DNA of 64,000 nt from Pseudomonas entomophila. GTDB taxonomy: Bacteria; Pseudomonadota; Gammaproteobacteria; Pseudomonadales; Pseudomonadaceae. The stretch is taken from contig NZ_JARPQB010000001.1 in the NCBI RefSeq assembly GCF_029478665.1, positions 186,001-250,000 of the forward strand. Direction: 5' to 3'. Positions 39,421 through 48,895 of this stretch are shown piece after piece. The notes beneath the pieces were generated by a model. That model was not told the DNA's origin, did no database searches, and saw only the letters and a program-made list of their open reading frames with translations. Within the stretch, counting starts at the first letter, position 1, and every line of letters starts with the position of its first letter. A program made the position numbers and the translations under genes.

Positions 39421-40857
39421 CTAGCGCCCCATCATCTCCTTGACCATCCGCTGCTGCTCCATGATCTCGCGCTGGCGCTGGTCGATCTGCGAGGCCAGCG
39501 GGAAGTTGTTGCCTGCGCGGCGTTTGGCGTAGTCAAGCTGCTGGATCGCCTGGTCGAAGTCGCCGACCAGGGTGAAGTACTCGGCACGGGCGCGGTGCAG
39601 GCCGATGGTGTTGCCCGACAGGCCACGCACTTCAGCCACGTCGTACCACACATCCGGATCGTCCGGCCGGCTCTTGACCAGGTCGTCCAGCACCTTTTCC
39701 GCCTCGGCCGGCTTGCCCTGCTTGATCAGCAGGTCGGCGCGTACCTGTTTCAACGGATAGTTGCCCGGATACAGCCCCTGCAGGCGCTGGGCGCGCTGCT
39801 GGGCGTCGGCCAGGCGGTTGTTGGTGATGTCCAGGTCGATCTGCGCCAGGTTGTAAGTGATGTCGTTGGGCGCCTTTACCAGCAGCGGCTTGAGGTTTTC
39901 CCGCGCTTCGTTGAGTTGGCCGCCCTTGATCTGCGCCAGGGCCAGGCCATAGCGCGCGGCGTCCATCTGCGGGTTCTCGTCAAGCTGGGCGCGGAAGCGC
40001 TTGGCGGCAAGGCCCGGGGTGCCTTCATACGTCAGTGCCACGCGAGCGCGGATCAACTGGTAGCGCAAGGTGTCCTCGGTGCCATCCTTGCGGGCTTGTT
40101 CGGCGCGGTTGCGGGTGTCGGCGATACGCGATTCGGTGACCGGGTGGGTCAGCAGGAATTCCGGCGGCTTGGCGTCATAGCGGTACTGGCGGGCCAGGCG
40201 CTCGAACATGTTGGGCATGTTGCGCGGATCGTAGCCTGCCTTCTCCAGGTTGAGGATGCCGATGCGGTCGGCCTCCTGTTCGTTCTGCCGGGAGAAGCGC
40301 CGTTGTTCCTGGATCGCCGCAGCCTGGGTGCCTGCGATCACGCCGATACCGGCATCGCCACCGCCGCCCGCGGCCAGCACGATGCCGGCCAGCAGCGCGG
40401 CCATCATGGGTAGTTGCATGCGTTGCTGGGCTTCGACACCCCGGGCGAAGTGGCGTTGCGACAAGTGCGCCAGTTCGTGGGCCAGTACCGAGGCATATTC
40501 GCCCTCGGTCTGGGCGTTGAGGAACAGGCCGCCGTTGACCCCGATGATGCCGCCGGGCGCGGCGAAGGCGTTGAGTTCCTTGCTGTCGATAAGGATGAAC
40601 TCGAGGCGGCGGTCCTGTACCTGGCTGGTTTCGGCCAGCTTGTACACGGTGGTTTCGACGTAGTCCTTGAGCTGCGGGTCGTTCAACTGGTTGACCTGGC
40701 CCCGCAACAGGCTCAGCCAGGCGCGGCCGAGCTGGTGTTCCTGCTGCGGCGAAACGATCGCGGAGCTGGCATCGCCCAGTGACGGCAGGTCGTCGGCGTG
40801 GCCGGGCAGGGCCATCAGGCAGGCCAGCGTCAACAGGGTGGGGCGCAGTAGATTCAT
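39421..40857 (-). CDS. bepA: Beta-barrel assembly-enhancing protease (M48, BepA-like)
   Basis: A 478-residue periplasmic zinc metalloprotease with a TPR domain. Signal peptide ends at GHA (residue 21); the zinc motif HELAH is at residues 127-131, with the third ligand in NEQEADRIG. The C-terminal half (about 270-478) contains tetratricopeptide-like repeats that in E. coli BepA bind BAM substrates and LptD. It assists or degrades outer membrane proteins. The start at 40857 (MNLLRPTLLTLACLMALPGHA) gives a proper signal peptide. The TusA-family gene is divergent. Confidence 0.93.
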   Translation of the reverse strand: MNLLRPTLLTLACLMALPGHADDLPSLGDASSAIVSPQQEHQLGRAWLSLLRGQVNQLNDPQLKDYVETTVYKLAETSQVQDRRLEFILIDSKELNAFAAPGGIIGVNGGLFLNAQTEGEYASVLAHELAHLSQRHFARGVEAQQRMQLPMMAALLAGIVLAAGGGGDAGIGVIAGTQAAAIQEQRRFSRQNEQEADRIGILNLEKAGYDPRNMPNMFERLARQYRYDAKPPEFLLTHPVTESRIADTRNRAEQARKDGTEDTLRYQLIRARVALTYEGTPGLAAKRFRAQLDENPQMDAARYGLALAQIKGGQLNEARENLKPLLVKAPNDITYNLAQIDLDITNNRLADAQQRAQRLQGLYPGNYPLKQVRADLLIKQGKPAEAEKVLDDLVKSRPDDPDVWYDVAEVRGLSGNTIGLHRARAEYFTLVGDFDQAIQQLDYAKRRAGNNFPLASQIDQRQREIMEQQRMVKEMMGR

Positions 40858-40963
40858 GCAGAAGCTCGCGTCGATCAAAAGGCTTACTGTAGCCGGGTCG
40901 CGCGATGCCGACCAGTGGCGCTATCCTACGGGACTTTTCCGCACCGCCCTGGAGATGTACCTG

Positions 40964-41203
40964 ATGAGCGACACCCCGACCTGCGACGCCGAACTCGACG
41001 CCAGCGGGCTGAACTGCCCCTTGCCGCTGCTCAAGGCCAAGATGGAGCTCAACCGCCTGGCCAGCGGCGCGGTGCTCAAGGTGATCGCCACCGATGCCGG
41101 CTCGCAGCGCGACTTCCGCACTTTCGCCCAGCTTGCCGGTCATACGCTGCTGCGTGAAACGGCCGAAGCCGGGGTCTACACCTACTGGCTACGCAAGGCC
41201 TGA
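40964..41203 (+). CDS. TusA-family sulfur carrier/sulfurtransferase
   Basis: A 79-residue protein with the CPxPxxK family motif in ASGLNCPLPLLKAK; the cysteine would carry persulfide sulfur. It could serve thiolation or cofactor biosynthesis; whether it equals E. coli TusA in tRNA 2-thiolation is uncertain because the motif and context differ. GGAG lies 9 nt before the ATG at 40964. The permease gene starts 22 nt after its stop, so a two-gene operon is likely. Confidence 0.93.
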   Translation: MSDTPTCDAELDASGLNCPLPLLKAKMELNRLASGAVLKVIATDAGSQRDFRTFAQLAGHTLLRETAEAGVYTYWLRKA

Positions 41204-41225
41204 GTCTTTTTTCCAAGGATCGTCA

Positions 41226-42296
41226 ATGTTCAAAGTGCTACGCGACTGGATGCAGCGCTACTTCTCCGATGAGGAGGCGGTGGTGCTGGCGGTCCTGCTG
41301 TTCCTGGCCTTCACCGTGGTGCTGACGCTGGGCGGCATGCTTGCGCCGGTGCTGGCGGGCATGGTGCTGGCGTTCCTGATGCAAGGGCTGGTCAACGCCC
41401 TGGAGCGGCTGAAGGTGCCGAGCCGGTTGGCGGTTTGGCTGGTGTTCACCCTGTTCATGGGCGCCCTGGCGGTGTTCATGCTGGTGCTGGTGCCGCTGCT
41501 CTGGCATCAGTTGATCACATTGTTCAACGAGCTGCCGGGCATGCTCGGCAAATGGCAGTCGCTGTTGCTGTTGCTGCCGGAGCGCTACCCGCACCTGGTG
41601 TCCGACGAGCAGGTGCTGCGGGCCATCGAGTCAGTGCGTGGCGAAATCGGCAAATTCGGCCAGTGGGCGCTGACCTTCTCGTTGTCGAGCCTGCCGCTGC
41701 TGGTCAACGCCATGATCTACCTGGTGCTGGTGCCGATCCTGGTGTTCTTCTTCCTCAAAGACCGCGAGTTGATCGGCCGCTGGGTCAGTGGCTACCTGCC
41801 GCGCCAGCGCACGCTGCTCAATCGGGTGGGGGTGGAAATGAACCGGCAGATCGCCAACTACATCCGTGGCAAGGGCATCGAGATCCTGATCTGTGGCATC
41901 GCCACCTACATCGCCTTCATCAGCCTGGGGCTCAACTATGCGGCCTTGCTGGCGCTGCTGGTGGGGTTGTCGGTGGTGGTGCCCTACGTGGGGGCGGTAG
42001 TGGTGACCGTGCCGGTGACGCTGATCGCGCTGTTCCAGTGGGGCTGGGGCGACCAGTTCATCTACCTGATGGCGGTGTACGCAATCATCCAGGCGCTCGA
42101 CGGCAACGTGCTGGTGCCGTTGCTGTTCTCCGAGGCGGTGAGCCTGCACCCGGTGGCGATCATTTGCGCAGTACTTTTGTTTGGTGGGTTGTGGGGCTTC
42201 TGGGGGATCTTCTTCGCGATCCCGCTGGCGACGCTGTTCAAGGCCGTGCTGGATGCCTGGCCGCGGCAGGAAACGTCAGTCGCGCCGATGTTGTGA
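41226..42296 (+). CDS. AI-2E/PerM family transporter
   Basis: A 356-residue inner membrane protein with about seven or eight transmembrane helices in the order of the AI-2E transporter family: a helix pair near the N-terminus, an extramembrane helix-rich loop (LFNELPGMLGKWQSL), then FFFLKDRELIGRWVSGYLP and the C-terminal bundle. Family roles include export of autoinducer-2 or Na+/H+ antiport; substrate here is unknown. AAGGA lies 7 nt before the ATG. Confidence 0.92.
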   Translation: MFKVLRDWMQRYFSDEEAVVLAVLLFLAFTVVLTLGGMLAPVLAGMVLAFLMQGLVNALERLKVPSRLAVWLVFTLFMGALAVFMLVLVPLLWHQLITLFNELPGMLGKWQSLLLLLPERYPHLVSDEQVLRAIESVRGEIGKFGQWALTFSLSSLPLLVNAMIYLVLVPILVFFFLKDRELIGRWVSGYLPRQRTLLNRVGVEMNRQIANYIRGKGIEILICGIATYIAFISLGLNYAALLALLVGLSVVVPYVGAVVVTVPVTLIALFQWGWGDQFIYLMAVYAIIQALDGNVLVPLLFSEAVSLHPVAIICAVLLFGGLWGFWGIFFAIPLATLFKAVLDAWPRQETSVAPML

Positions 42297-42300
42297 GGCT

Positions 42301-42370
42301 TTCGCCGGCAAGCCGGCTCCTACCTTGATCGCGGTGATCTTGAACCTGTAGGAGCCGGCTTGCCGGCGAA
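42301..42370. repeat. Paired REP-type element (permease-bcp)
   Basis: TTCGCCGGCAAGCCGGCTCC and its inverse, a variant core (CCGGCTTGCCGG), between convergent genes. Confidence 0.8.
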
Positions 42371-42379
42371 TGGACTGCC

Positions 42380-42853
42380 TCAGGCCTTGTTCAGGGCCTC
42401 GGCCGCCGCCAGCACGGCATCCACATGCCCGGGCACCTTCACCCCGCGCCATTCCTGGCGCAGCACGCCGTTCTTGTCGATCAGGAAGGTGCTGCGGTCG
42501 ACGCCCATGTACTCCTTGCCATACAGCTTCTTCAGCTTGATCACGTCGAACAGCTGGCACAGCGCCTCGTCCTTGTCGCTGATCAGCTCGAAGGGGAAGG
42601 CCTGCTTGGCCTTGAAGTTCTCGTGCGACTTGATGCCATCGCGCGACACACCGAATACCACGGTGTTGGCCGCCTGGAACGCCGCGTGCTGGTCGCGGAA
42701 ACCCTGGCCCTCGGTGGTGCAGCCCGGGGTGCTGTCCTTGGGATAGAAGTACAGCACCACCTGCTGGCCCTTGAGGCCGGCGAGGCTGACGGCCTGGCCG
42801 CTGGTGGCCTGGGCCTGGAAATCGGCAACGGGTTGGTCGAGTGCTACGGCCAT
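42380..42853 (-). CDS. bcp: Thioredoxin-dependent peroxiredoxin Bcp
   Basis: A 157-residue peroxiredoxin that reduces hydroperoxides. The peroxidatic Cys45 sits in TPGCTTEGQGFRD. Position 50, where E. coli Bcp has its resolving cysteine, is Gln here, so the enzyme probably works as a one-cysteine type or uses the remaining Cys of ALCQLFDV. It is 10 nt downstream of gcvR on the same strand and likely in its operon. Confidence 0.95.
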   Translation of the reverse strand: MAVALDQPVADFQAQATSGQAVSLAGLKGQQVVLYFYPKDSTPGCTTEGQGFRDQHAAFQAANTVVFGVSRDGIKSHENFKAKQAFPFELISDKDEALCQLFDVIKLKKLYGKEYMGVDRSTFLIDKNGVLRQEWRGVKVPGHVDAVLAAAEALNKA

Positions 42854-42863
42854 GGGAGCTTCC

Positions 42864-43424
42864 TTACACGGGGTTCTGTGGGCGCCACGGTTCGATCAGC
42901 GCATCCAGGTTCAGGGCGTCGGCGAAATCGAGGAACTGGTCGCGCAGCCAGCTGATCTGGGTGCCGGCCGGCAGGATCACGGTGAACTGGGCGTTGAGCA
43001 TGCTGCTGCCGGTCTGCGGGGCGAGGTAGGTATCGCAGGTCATCGCTTCCAGCTCGACGCGGTGGTCGAGGAAGAACTGGCACAGCTCGTTGATGATGTC
43101 CGGGCGATAGGCGGCGCTGACGTAGGCGACGTACGGCAGGGCCTGCGGGCGTACCTCCTGGTCGGCGCTGCGCACCACGTCCAGTGTGAGGCCGTGCTTC
43201 TTGCCCAGGCCGGGCAGGGTGGCCTCCAGGCGCGCCAGGGCATCCCAGCTGCCGCCGACCTGCAGTACCAGGGCGCTGGTTTCGCCGTGACGGGTCAGGC
43301 GCGAGGTGACCACCGCGCAGCGGTTGTCGAAGGCAGCGCGGCTCAGGACGTTGGCCAGCTCCATGGGGTTGGGGCCCAGGGCGCTGATGACGAGGAATTG
43401 TTCGCGAACGGTGGGGGTGGACAT
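42864..43424 (-). CDS. gcvR: Glycine cleavage system transcriptional repressor GcvR
   Basis: A 186-residue protein built of two ACT domains (LVISALGPNPMELANVLSRAAFDNRCAVV, and YVAYVSAAYRPDIINELCQFFLDHRVELEAM), without a DNA-binding motif. In E. coli GcvR binds glycine and blocks activation of gcv genes by GcvA. Divergent from dapA, in operon with bcp. Confidence 0.93.
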   Translation of the reverse strand: MSTPTVREQFLVISALGPNPMELANVLSRAAFDNRCAVVTSRLTRHGETSALVLQVGGSWDALARLEATLPGLGKKHGLTLDVVRSADQEVRPQALPYVAYVSAAYRPDIINELCQFFLDHRVELEAMTCDTYLAPQTGSSMLNAQFTVILPAGTQISWLRDQFLDFADALNLDALIEPWRPQNPV

Positions 43425-43683
43425 GCAGCATTCCTAAAGCGATGAGCGGTCGATGCAGGACGGGGGCAAGCCTCCAGTATCAGCGGGCCCCGGCCGGATT
43501 TACGGGCGGTGGACGCAGGCGAGGCGCACTGTCGACGGCCCGGCGGGCCGCGCTGCAACGATCAAAGGATCAAGGGTAGCGAAAAGCGGCGCGAAGGGGA
43601 ATGCTCCGCCCGCCTGCTTCGCTTGTGCAAGGCCGATGGCGCCAGTACCATTACCGCTCTCTTTTTCCGGCAGGAGCAATTAC

Positions 43684-44571
43684 ATGATTGCGGGCAGTAT
43701 GGTGGCGTTGGTCACACCCATGGATGCACAAGGGCGTCTTGATTGGGACAGCCTCGACAAACTTGTAGACTTCCACCTGGAAAACGGCACCCACGCGATC
43801 GTAGCTGTTGGCACCACCGGCGAGTCCGCCACGCTGGATGTCGAAGAGCACATCCTGGTCATCAAGCACGTGGTCGAGCGCGTCAAGCACAGCAACAAGC
43901 GGATCCCGGTGATCGCCGGTACCGGTGCCAACTCCACCGCCGAAGCCGTGCACCTGACCAAGAACGCCAAGAATGCCGGCGCCGACGCCTGCCTGCTGGT
44001 CGTGCCGTACTACAACAAGCCGACGCAAGAAGGCCTGTACCAGCACTTCAAGCACATTGCCGAAGCCGTCGACATCCCGCAGATCCTCTATAACGTGCCC
44101 GGCCGCACCTCCTGCGACATGCAGGCCGACACCGTGATTCGCCTGTCGAAGGTCAAGAACATCATCGGTATCAAGGAAGCCACTGGCGACCTGCAGCGTG
44201 CCAAGGCCATCCTGGAAGGCGTCGACAAGGACTTCATCGTCCTGTCCGGCGACGATCCGACTGCCGTCGAGCTCATTCTGATGGGCGGCAAGGGCAATAT
44301 CTCCGTCACGGCCAACGTCGCCCCGCGCGAAATGGCCGACCTGTGCGATGCCGCCCTTGCGGGCAATGCCGAGAAGGCCCGCGCAATCAACGAAAAACTC
44401 ATGCCGCTGCACAAGGACCTGTTCTGCGAGGCCAACCCGATCCCGGTGAAATGGGCGCTCGTGGAAATGGGCCTGATGCACAAGGGTATCCGCCTGCCGC
44501 TGACCTGGCTGAGCGAAGGCTGTCACGAAAAAGTCCGTACTGCCTTGCGCCAGTCCGGCGTACTGGTTTAA
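43684..44571 (+). CDS. dapA: 4-hydroxy-tetrahydrodipicolinate synthase
   Basis: A 295-residue aldolase-type enzyme condensing pyruvate with aspartate semialdehyde in lysine biosynthesis. The Schiff-base lysine is Lys164 in GIKEATGD and the catalytic Tyr136 is in [15 protein letters not shown] at 43-48 binds the pyruvate carboxylate. The start at 43684 has AGGAG at a 7-nt spacing; the long upstream extension to 43453 is not family sequence. A second, distinct family member lies at 55995-56942. bamC follows with 17 nt. Confidence 0.96.
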   Translation: MIAGSMVALVTPMDAQGRLDWDSLDKLVDFHLENGTHAIVAVGTTGESATLDVEEHILVIKHVVERVKHSNKRIPVIAGTGANSTAEAVHLTKNAKNAGADACLLVVPYYNKPTQEGLYQHFKHIAEAVDIPQILYNVPGRTSCDMQADTVIRLSKVKNIIGIKEATGDLQRAKAILEGVDKDFIVLSGDDPTAVELILMGGKGNISVTANVAPREMADLCDAALAGNAEKARAINEKLMPLHKDLFCEANPIPVKWALVEMGLMHKGIRLPLTWLSEGCHEKVRTALRQSGVLV

Positions 44572-44588
44572 TCGAGGAAGTACACCGC

Positions 44589-45704
44589 ATGAAGCGACTG
44601 GCTGGTCTTTCCACGCTCGCCCTGATCATTTCCAGCACCAGTGGGTGTGGCTGGCTGTGGGGTGAGGATGGCTATTTCCGCGACCGCGGCAGCGATTACC
44701 TGCAGGCGCACCCCACCGCGCCAATGCAGCTGCCACCGGACGCCAGCAACGTCAAACGCATGGACCCGCTGCTGCCGATCCCGCGCAACGTTGCCGACGA
44801 TCGCGCCACCGGCGAGTTCGAAGTGCCGCGCCCACAACCGCTGTCGGCCACCGCCGAGGTCAGCGATTTCAGCCTGCAGCGCAGCGGCAGCAGCCGTTGG
44901 GTGCTGGCCCAGCGCTCGCCGGCCGAAGTCTGGCCCGTGACCCGCCAGTTCTTCGAGGACAACGGCTTCCGCATTGCCGAAGAGCGTCCGCAGACCGGTG
45001 AGTTCAGCACCACCTGGCAGCGTTTCGACGAACTGTCCGCTTCCCTCGGCCAGCGTCTGGCCAGCGCCTCCAGCAGCTCGGACAGCGAAGTCCGTGTGCG
45101 TGTGCGCATGGAGCCGGGCGTGCAGCGCAACACCTCCGAAGTGTATGTGGTCAGCGTCGAGCGCCCGGCCGGCAGCACCGCTGAACCAAGCTTCCCGTCC
45201 ACCTCCAGCAATACCGGCGCCGACGCGCTGCTGGTCGACGAAATGCTTGCCAGCATGAACCGCAACGCCGAGAAAGGCGGTTCGGTGTCGCTGCTCGCCG
45301 CGCGCGACTTCGACGCCCCGAGCCAGGTCAGCCTGAGCGAGGACGGCAGCGGCAACCCGGTGCTGTACCTGGGCTCCGACCTCGACCGTGCCTGGTCCGG
45401 CGTGGGCCGTGCACTGGAGCAGGGCGAGTGGCGTGTCGAGGACATCAACCGCAGCCTGGGCCTGTACTACATCAACCTGTCCGAGAAGCCCGACGACAAG
45501 CAGAAGGAGCCTGGCTTCTTCAGCCGCCTGTTCGGCAGCGAACCAAGCAAGGAAGAGCGTGAAGCCCGTGCCGAGCGTTACCAGGTGCGCCTGAGCAAGG
45601 TGGGTGAGAACGTCCAGGTGACTGTCGAGAAGAACATCAACACCGTAGCCCCGGCTGATGTCGCCCGCCGCGTGCTGAGCGCGATCCAGGATCACCTGGG
45701 CTAA
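44589..45704 (+). CDS. bamC: Outer membrane protein assembly factor BamC
   Basis: A 371-residue lipoprotein of the BAM complex. Lipobox STSGC with Cys20, an unstructured conserved N-terminal segment (DYLQAHPTAPMQLPPD..., the BamD-binding part) and two helix-grip domains. GAGGAAG precedes the ATG at 44589. Lies between dapA and the MBL-fold gene, whose GTG begins directly after the bamC stop. Confidence 0.94.
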   Translation: MKRLAGLSTLALIISSTSGCGWLWGEDGYFRDRGSDYLQAHPTAPMQLPPDASNVKRMDPLLPIPRNVADDRATGEFEVPRPQPLSATAEVSDFSLQRSGSSRWVLAQRSPAEVWPVTRQFFEDNGFRIAEERPQTGEFSTTWQRFDELSASLGQRLASASSSSDSEVRVRVRMEPGVQRNTSEVYVVSVERPAGSTAEPSFPSTSSNTGADALLVDEMLASMNRNAEKGGSVSLLAARDFDAPSQVSLSEDGSGNPVLYLGSDLDRAWSGVGRALEQGEWRVEDINRSLGLYYINLSEKPDDKQKEPGFFSRLFGSEPSKEEREARAERYQVRLSKVGENVQVTVEKNINTVAPADVARRVLSAIQDHLG

Positions 45705-46463
45705 GTGCGCTTCGCGGTTCTTGGAAGCGGTAGCCAGGGAAACGGCACGCTGATCGCCAGTGGTGACACGTTCATCCTGGTCGACTGCGGCTTCTCGCTA
45801 CGGGAAACCGAGCGGCGCCTGGCGCTGCTCGGGGTGTCGGCCTCGCAGCTGAGCGCGGTGCTGGTGACCCACGAACATGCCGACCACGTGCATGGGGTAG
45901 GGTTGCTGTCACGCCGCTACAATGTACCGGTCTACATGAGCCAAGGCACATTGCGCGGCCTGCGCAAGCCGGTGGACGTGGCCGGTTTCCTCGGTTGTGG
46001 CGATGTGCTGCCGGTCGGTGACCTGCAGGTCAGCGCCACCCGGGTCGAGCACGACGCCTACGAACCGTTGCAGTATGTGATCAGCGATGGCCGTCGGCGT
46101 TTCGGCATGCTCACCGACCTGGGCAGCTACGACTACCACCTGTTGTCGCGCTATCAAGGGCTGGATGCACTGCTGATCGAGGCCAACCATTGCCGTGACC
46201 TGCTGGCCCGCGGTCATTACCCGAACTTTCTCAAGCTACGGGTCGGCGGCAGCCAGGGACATTTGAACAACCACCAGGCCGCCAGCCTGGTGGCCGAGCT
46301 GGGCTGGCAGCACCTGCAGCACCTGGTGCTGGCCCATCTCAGCAGCAAGAACAACCTGCCACATCTGGCCCGCCAGTGCTTTGTCGACACCCTCGGGTGC
46401 GACCCGGACTGGCTCCAGGTGGCCAACCAGGACCATGGGCTCGACTGGCGCCAGATCGCCTAG
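45705..46463 (+). CDS. Metallo-beta-lactamase fold hydrolase (YycJ-like)
   Basis: A 252-residue protein starting at GTG right after the bamC stop. The metal motif [10 protein letters not shown] is present, as are the start [17 protein letters not shown] and LLIEANHC region typical of the YycJ/WalJ-like group. The family includes nucleases and phosphodiesterases; the substrate here is unknown. purC begins 29 nt downstream, suggesting a dapA-bamC-MBL-purC operon as in other pseudomonads. Confidence 0.92.
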   Translation: MRFAVLGSGSQGNGTLIASGDTFILVDCGFSLRETERRLALLGVSASQLSAVLVTHEHADHVHGVGLLSRRYNVPVYMSQGTLRGLRKPVDVAGFLGCGDVLPVGDLQVSATRVEHDAYEPLQYVISDGRRRFGMLTDLGSYDYHLLSRYQGLDALLIEANHCRDLLARGHYPNFLKLRVGGSQGHLNNHQAASLVAELGWQHLQHLVLAHLSSKNNLPHLARQCFVDTLGCDPDWLQVANQDHGLDWRQIA

Positions 46464-46492
46464 CCCACCTACTCAAGCAAGCGGAGCCCATC

Positions 46493-47203
46493 ATGGAAAA
46501 ACGCGACGAACTCTACCGCGGCAAGGCCAAATCGGTTTACAAGACCGACGACGCCGACCGCTTGATCCTGCTGTTCCGTAACGACACCTCGGCGTTCGAC
46601 GGCAAGCGCATCGAGCAGCTGGACCGCAAGGGCATGGTGAACAACAAGTTCAACGCCTTCATCATGCAGAAGCTCGAAGAGGCCGGCGTGCCGACACAGT
46701 TCGACAAGCTGCTGGGCGACAACGAGTGCCTGGTGAAGAAGCTCGACATGATCCCGGTCGAATGCGTGGTGCGTAACTATGCCGCCGGCAGCCTGGTCAA
46801 GCGCCTGGGCGTGGAGGAGGGCATCAAGCTGGAGCCGTCCACCTTCGAGCTGTTCCTGAAGAACGACGAGAAGGGCGACCCCTTCATCAACGAATCCCAC
46901 GTCGTCGCTTTCGGCTGGGGCACCGCCGAGCAACTGGTCGAGATGAAGAAGCTGTCGCTGAAGGTCAACGAAGTGCTGAGCAAGCTGTTCGACGACGCTG
47001 GCCTGCTGCTGGTCGACTTCAAGCTGGAGTTCGGCGTGTTCCACGGCCAGATCGTCCTGGGTGACGAATTCAGCCCGGACGGCTGCCGCCTGTGGGACAA
47101 AGAGACCCGCAAGAAGATGGACAAGGACCGCTTCCGCCAGGGCCTGGGCGACGTGATCGAAGCCTATGAAGAAGTTGCCAAACGCCTGGGCGTGCCGCTG
47201 TAA
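46493..47203 (+). CDS. purC: Phosphoribosylaminoimidazole-succinocarboxamide synthase
   Basis: A 236-residue enzyme ligating aspartate to CAIR in purine synthesis. Family start [20 protein letters not shown] with ATP-binding residues, and [22 protein letters not shown] and [24 protein letters not shown] as conserved blocks. GGAG lies 6 nt before the ATG at 46493. Confidence 0.97.
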   Translation: MEKRDELYRGKAKSVYKTDDADRLILLFRNDTSAFDGKRIEQLDRKGMVNNKFNAFIMQKLEEAGVPTQFDKLLGDNECLVKKLDMIPVECVVRNYAAGSLVKRLGVEEGIKLEPSTFELFLKNDEKGDPFINESHVVAFGWGTAEQLVEMKKLSLKVNEVLSKLFDDAGLLLVDFKLEFGVFHGQIVLGDEFSPDGCRLWDKETRKKMDKDRFRQGLGDVIEAYEEVAKRLGVPL

Positions 47204-47256
47204 GCGGCGCGTTCACGCAAGCGCCTGATACCACGCGAATTTTTTTCAAAAAAGGT

Positions 47257-47284
47257 TTGCCAGAAACGAAAACGCTGGTATGAT
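47257..47284 (+). promoter_or_regulatory. Promoter of tRNA-Ser
   Basis: TTGCCA (47257-47262), 16-nt spacer, TATGAT (47279-47284), 10 nt before the tRNA 5' end. Confidence 0.75.
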
Positions 47285-47294
47285 GCGCGCCATT

Positions 47295-47384
47295 GGAGAG
47301 ATGCCGGAGTGGTCGAACGGGACGGATTCGAAATCCGTTGTACTGGCAACAGTACCTAGGGTTCAAATCCCTATCTCTCCGCCA
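47295..47384 (+). tRNA. tRNA-Ser (CGA)
   Basis: 90 nt with encoded CCA, acceptor GGAGAGA/TCTCTCC, long variable arm and anticodon CGA in loop TTCGAAA. Confidence 0.97.
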
Positions 47385-47398
47385 TACGCGAAGTAGTC

Positions 47399-47433
47399 GA
47401 AGCCCCCGAAAACGTTGAGTTTTCGGGGGCTTC
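47399..47433 (+). terminator. Terminator of tRNA-Ser
   Basis: A perfect 15-bp stem (GAAGCCCCCGAAAAC with its complement) and a 5-nt loop 14 nt beyond the CCA end. Confidence 0.85.
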
Positions 47434-47483
47434 GTCGTTATGGAGGCGGGTAAGCTCAGGGAGAAGCTCGCTGCGACGTGTTT

Positions 47484-47966
47484 CTACGCGTCGGGTGTAG
47501 CGTGGCCCAAGGCGGGGGGCTGTATCGTGGGTGACGACTGGGGCAGGATGGCGATGTCGCCTTTACCTGTTTGATAGAGCGTCACGCTCAATGCTGCCAC
47601 CGCTACACCAAGTGCAACAGCGGTCAGCGTGGCGCCCCAGATATTCAGCTTCAGGTTCCCTAGTCGAACAATGTCTCGACGCACATCTGCGATCGAGTCA
47701 TCCAGACGCTTGTCGCGCTCTGTCTGTGCGCCGAGAAAGCCGTCGATTTTCGAAGCGATGGCTTCTACCCGAGCATCCATCTTGATCTCGATGGTCTCGA
47801 ACTTGGCATTGAGTTCTTCGCGGCTCAGGTCATTTATGGTTGCAGCATCAACCCGCTCTGCTGGCATGTCACGTCCACCCAAGCCCAAGCCTGCTGCATG
47901 AAGCCGCTGAAGATGGTTGACCCAAGGTTTTCGCGGCCCACCGCCTGGTGTGTCTTTTTTAGCCAT
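47484..47966 (-). CDS. Orphan protein with coiled coil and one C-terminal membrane helix
   Basis: A 160-residue protein I do not recognise. The N-terminal 45 residues are polar; residues about 46-105 are heptad-rich and charged (LSREELNAKFETIEIKMDARVEAIASKIDG, RDKRLDDSIADVRRDI); a single hydrophobic segment (WGATLTAVALGVAVAALSVTLY) near 108-130 would anchor it, leaving a short tail. This layout resembles phage or plasmid-associated coiled-coil membrane proteins and the tethering region of some receptor-like proteins, but no name is justified. It sits immediately beside tRNA-Ser with no close neighbours. Confidence 0.65.
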   Translation of the reverse strand: MAKKDTPGGGPRKPWVNHLQRLHAAGLGLGGRDMPAERVDAATINDLSREELNAKFETIEIKMDARVEAIASKIDGFLGAQTERDKRLDDSIADVRRDIVRLGNLKLNIWGATLTAVALGVAVAALSVTLYQTGKGDIAILPQSSPTIQPPALGHATPDA

Positions 47967-48088
47967 CTGCGGCCTCCACTACGAATAGCTCCTGAAGCAC
48001 CATGATCTGTTCGTCCAGGGCTTCGACGAGGGAGAGCCTAGAGCAGCACCCAGCCAGCGGCAATACATTGGCGGGCCTGAACGCTCGA

Positions 48089-48104
48089 TTCGGAAATGGA
48101 CTAC
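48089..48104 (+). repeat. Direct repeat TTCGGAAATGGACTAC, copy 1
   Basis: Identical 16-mer to 48599-48614, 510 bp away, in the gene-poor region. Followed by CGGTTATTAGG versus ATGGAATCAGG at the second copy, so resemblance continues weakly. Confidence 0.7.
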
Positions 48105-48598
48105 CGGTTATTAGGCAAGGTGTTGATATGGCCAGATGCTATTACTTGTGTGTCTGTCGCGCCTTGAAGAGATCGCCCCTTTTGCTCGAAAAAATGCATG
48201 CAATGAAGTTCGAAACGACTTCAATACCGGGGGCACATTAAATAGCGGGGTTGTTCGTAACTGCGTGGGAGAAATCTTGCGACAGTGTTTTGGCCATGCC
48301 GGTGAGATAGTGTGCGGCGGCCAATAATGTGGGGGCGTTCTTCGGTGGATCAGGGGCGATTCACTATTAGGGCGTCCACCACCAGCTGTCAAACCAATGG
48401 AGGCAGCTGTACGTAGGTTGACAGACCGAGGCTCAGGATCCCGGCACACACGAATGTGCCCCACGCACAGCTGCCATAAAGCAGCCATTGCGTTCTGAGA
48501 TTCGGCCTGTCAAAGCCGGTCGTTGAGTGGGCAACGACGGACTGAGACAAGGCCGCGCATCGTGCGGCTGCAATGGCTTGAAAGGGGTAAAAGTGTGC

Positions 48599-48614
48599 TT
48601 CGGAAATGGACTAC
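48599..48614 (+). repeat. Direct repeat TTCGGAAATGGACTAC, copy 2
   Basis: Second copy of the 16-mer in the same orientation. Confidence 0.7.
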
Positions 48615-48719
48615 ATGGAATCAGGAAAGTCTGATGTGAGACTTGTAGGAATGTGGAGGAGTGGTCGGTTTAGTTGCTCTCCATATGCCTCGACAGGCAT
48701 CAAAAATTTGCGGTGTCTG

Positions 48720-48745
48720 CTTCGCGGATAAATCCGCTCCTACAG
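48720..48745. repeat. Single REP element
   Basis: TTCGCGGATAAATCCGCTCC, one palindromic unit of the REP type. Confidence 0.7.
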
Positions 48746-48843
48746 GAGGGCGAGTAGCACCGAATCATGCTGAACAAGATTGCCTGTAACGATTTAGCAA
48801 GCTTAGTCGTGGCTCCAAAAATGGATGGGCTTCCGGTCGGCAA

Positions 48844-48861
48844 CTAGTGCACGTGTACTAG
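48844..48861. promoter_or_regulatory. Near-perfect 18-bp palindrome upstream of the YhfL-type gene
   Basis: CTAGTGCACGTGTACTAG is symmetric except for one mismatched pair (G6/T13). It ends 5 nt before the candidate -35 box at 48867, a position suited to a regulator. Confidence 0.5.
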
Positions 48862-48866
48862 CGGCG

Positions 48867-48895
48867 TTCACACTCCCGCCCTTTTCCCGTATGAT
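48867..48895 (+). promoter_or_regulatory. Candidate promoter of the YhfL-type lipoprotein gene
   Basis: TTCACA (48867-48872), 17-nt spacer, TATGAT (48890-48895), 47 nt before the ATG. Confidence 0.6.

Noticed and set aside
48002..48488. Short open frames of 63-125 codons in the gene-poor region
   Set aside because: No ribosome sites, no domain-like content and overlapping on both strands.
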